A DNA stretch of 37,136 nucleotides from an uncultured Methylococcaceae bacterium (lineage in GTDB: Bacteria; Pseudomonadota; Gammaproteobacteria; Methylococcales; Methylococcaceae), in contig CAIVXW010000345.1 of the NCBI GenBank assembly GCA_903910005.1, positions 1 through 37,136 of the forward strand, read 5' to 3'. The notes under the pieces were generated by a model. The model saw nothing but the letters and a program-made list of their open reading frames with translations, did no database searches and had not been told where the DNA came from. The translations under genes were made by a program, and so were the position numbers. Positions 36,429-37,136 of this stretch are shown here, one piece after another (within the stretch, counting starts at the first letter, position 1; the number at the start of each line of letters is the position of its first letter).

Positions 36429-36755
36429 ATGGAAATTTCCAAGCATAGTACGTTTACCGGTTCCGGGATCCATGTGTCCACCAGGGCCACTCAGGGTTCC
36501 GATACCCATTCCCGACCATCCGGGGTGCAGGATCATTCTTCCAGTTCCACACCCGCGTTACCAGAAGGAACCCGTGTCATGGTATCTCAGATTGCACAGC
36601 GAATGATGAGCGAATCTTCCGTGGATGAAGCCCGGGTGGCACGCCTTGCCGCCCGGATTCAGTCAGGGCAGTATCAAATTGATGACCGGCGCGTAGCCAC
36701 CCGCATGATTGAACTGGACAAATCCATTCAGCAGACAATGAATCATGAGGGTTGA
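36429..36755 (+). CDS. flgM: Anti-sigma-28 factor FlgM
   Basis: FlgM binds and holds FliA until the hook-basal body is finished, then is exported. The 108-residue protein has a Ser/Thr/His-rich disordered N-terminal half and the sigma-binding C-terminal helices 'DEARVARLAARIQSGQYQID' followed by 'DRRVATRMIELDKSI', the FlgM signature. It starts 30 bases after the FliA-type promoter, an autoregulatory arrangement known in enterics. It overlaps the flgN start by 11 bases. Confidence 0.93.
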   Translation: MEISKHSTFTGSGIHVSTRATQGSDTHSRPSGVQDHSSSSTPALPEGTRVMVSQIAQRMMSESSVDEARVARLAARIQSGQYQIDDRRVATRMIELDKSIQQTMNHEG

Positions 36756-37136
36756 ACAGGCCGAACTCATCAGGCTACTGGCCCGGATTCATGCCGGTCT
36801 GGCCGACATGTCCGGCCTGCTGGCAGAGGAGGCCGCTTCACTGCAATCGCGTGATACCGCTGCAATCCAGTCTGTTACGGCACGAAAGCAGGCATTGGCG
36901 GACGACATCAACCACCTGACCAGTCGTCAGAAACACTTGCTTGAATCCATGGGATTCTCAGCCGACAGGCCGGGTATGGAATGCTTCCTCAGCCAGATCA
37001 ACGACGAATCCGGGCAGCAACTCTGGCAGGAACTGATCGCAATGACGGCTGAATGCAAGCATCGCAACGAGGTCAACGGGGCTTACCTGGCACTGCTGGC
37101 ACGCTATGTTGAATCGGCTCTTGACGTCATCATGGG
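36745..37136 (+). CDS. flgN: Flagellar export chaperone FlgN (partial, cut by the window end)
   Basis: From ATG 36745 the frame stays open to the edge: MRVEQAELIRLLARIHAGLA, then a long helical region and 'NEVNGAYLALLARYVESALD', which is the characteristic C-terminal block of FlgN, the chaperone for hook-associated proteins FlgK and FlgL. The 130 residues seen are most of the usual ~140-155. It follows flgM in the conserved order and overlaps it. The stop codon is outside the window. Confidence 0.88.
   Translation, partial: MRVEQAELIRLLARIHAGLADMSGLLAEEAASLQSRDTAAIQSVTARKQALADDINHLTSRQKHLLESMGFSADRPGMECFLSQINDESGQQLWQELIAMTAECKHRNEVNGAYLALLARYVESALDVIM

Overview
The window looks like chromosomal DNA of a Gammaproteobacterium of moderately high GC. 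The signs are the ffs-dnaX-ybaB-recR cluster, a bioBFHC operon, ccmDEF, secG followed directly by tRNA-Leu(GAG), exbB/exbD/tonB, nhaD, and flgM-flgN with a sigma-28 promoter. The species cannot be fixed from the sequence. A chemolithotrophic or metal/sulfur-cycling lifestyle is an inference from the multihaem cytochromes.

Layout. 1-2150: debris (an IS1634-type transposase fragment, a truncated Pat/acyl-CoA-synthetase-type gene), two small unknown genes and a zinc alcohol dehydrogenase. 2335-5739: housekeeping block with the SRP RNA gene (not an ORF, found from its conserved apical loop), dnaX, ybaB, recR and a HIT protein. 5874-8783: DUF475/TerC-like membrane protein, pgpA, TerD-family and AIM24-family proteins. 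8784-9680: graveyard of IS200/IS605-, IS3- and IS5-type remnants. 9881-13726: bioB-bioF-bioH-bioC, all overlapping, with no bioD or bioA nearby. 13765-16125: ppk1 on the minus strand, with an unusual helix-hairpin-helix extension. 16219-18832: ccmD-ccmE-ccmF. 18833-20562: repeat-rich accessory stretch with a small Cys-rich membrane protein, two antitoxin-like genes without toxins and an hsdM tail.

20653-28645 is the most striking part. Six tightly packed genes encode an outer-membrane beta-barrel, three exported multihaem cytochromes c (7, 8 and 6 CXXCH motifs), a NapH-like membrane polyferredoxin and a 960-residue fusion. The fusion joins a periplasmic multihaem cytochrome, one transmembrane helix and a complete cytoplasmic CysJ/P450-reductase-like FMN-FAD-NADPH flavoprotein. 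Together these could form a continuous wire from cytoplasmic NADP(H) through the periplasm to the cell surface. The direction (electron export, or uptake driving NADP+ reduction) cannot be read from sequence. The cytochromes would need the Ccm system, part of which lies just upstream.

28685-31949 (minus): a three-gene VWA / MoxR-type AAA+ / unknown module. 31994-32638 (minus): secG-tRNA-Leu with promoter and terminator. 32656-34529 (minus): tonB-exbB-exbD. 34744-36309: nhaD with a structured leader and a strong terminator. 36372-37136: FliA-type promoter, flgM and the start of flgN, cut by the window edge.

Four copies of an interspersed repeat with a 17-bp GC-rich near-palindrome lie in intergenic positions. 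Three of them are flanked by heptamer tandem repeats of different sequence.
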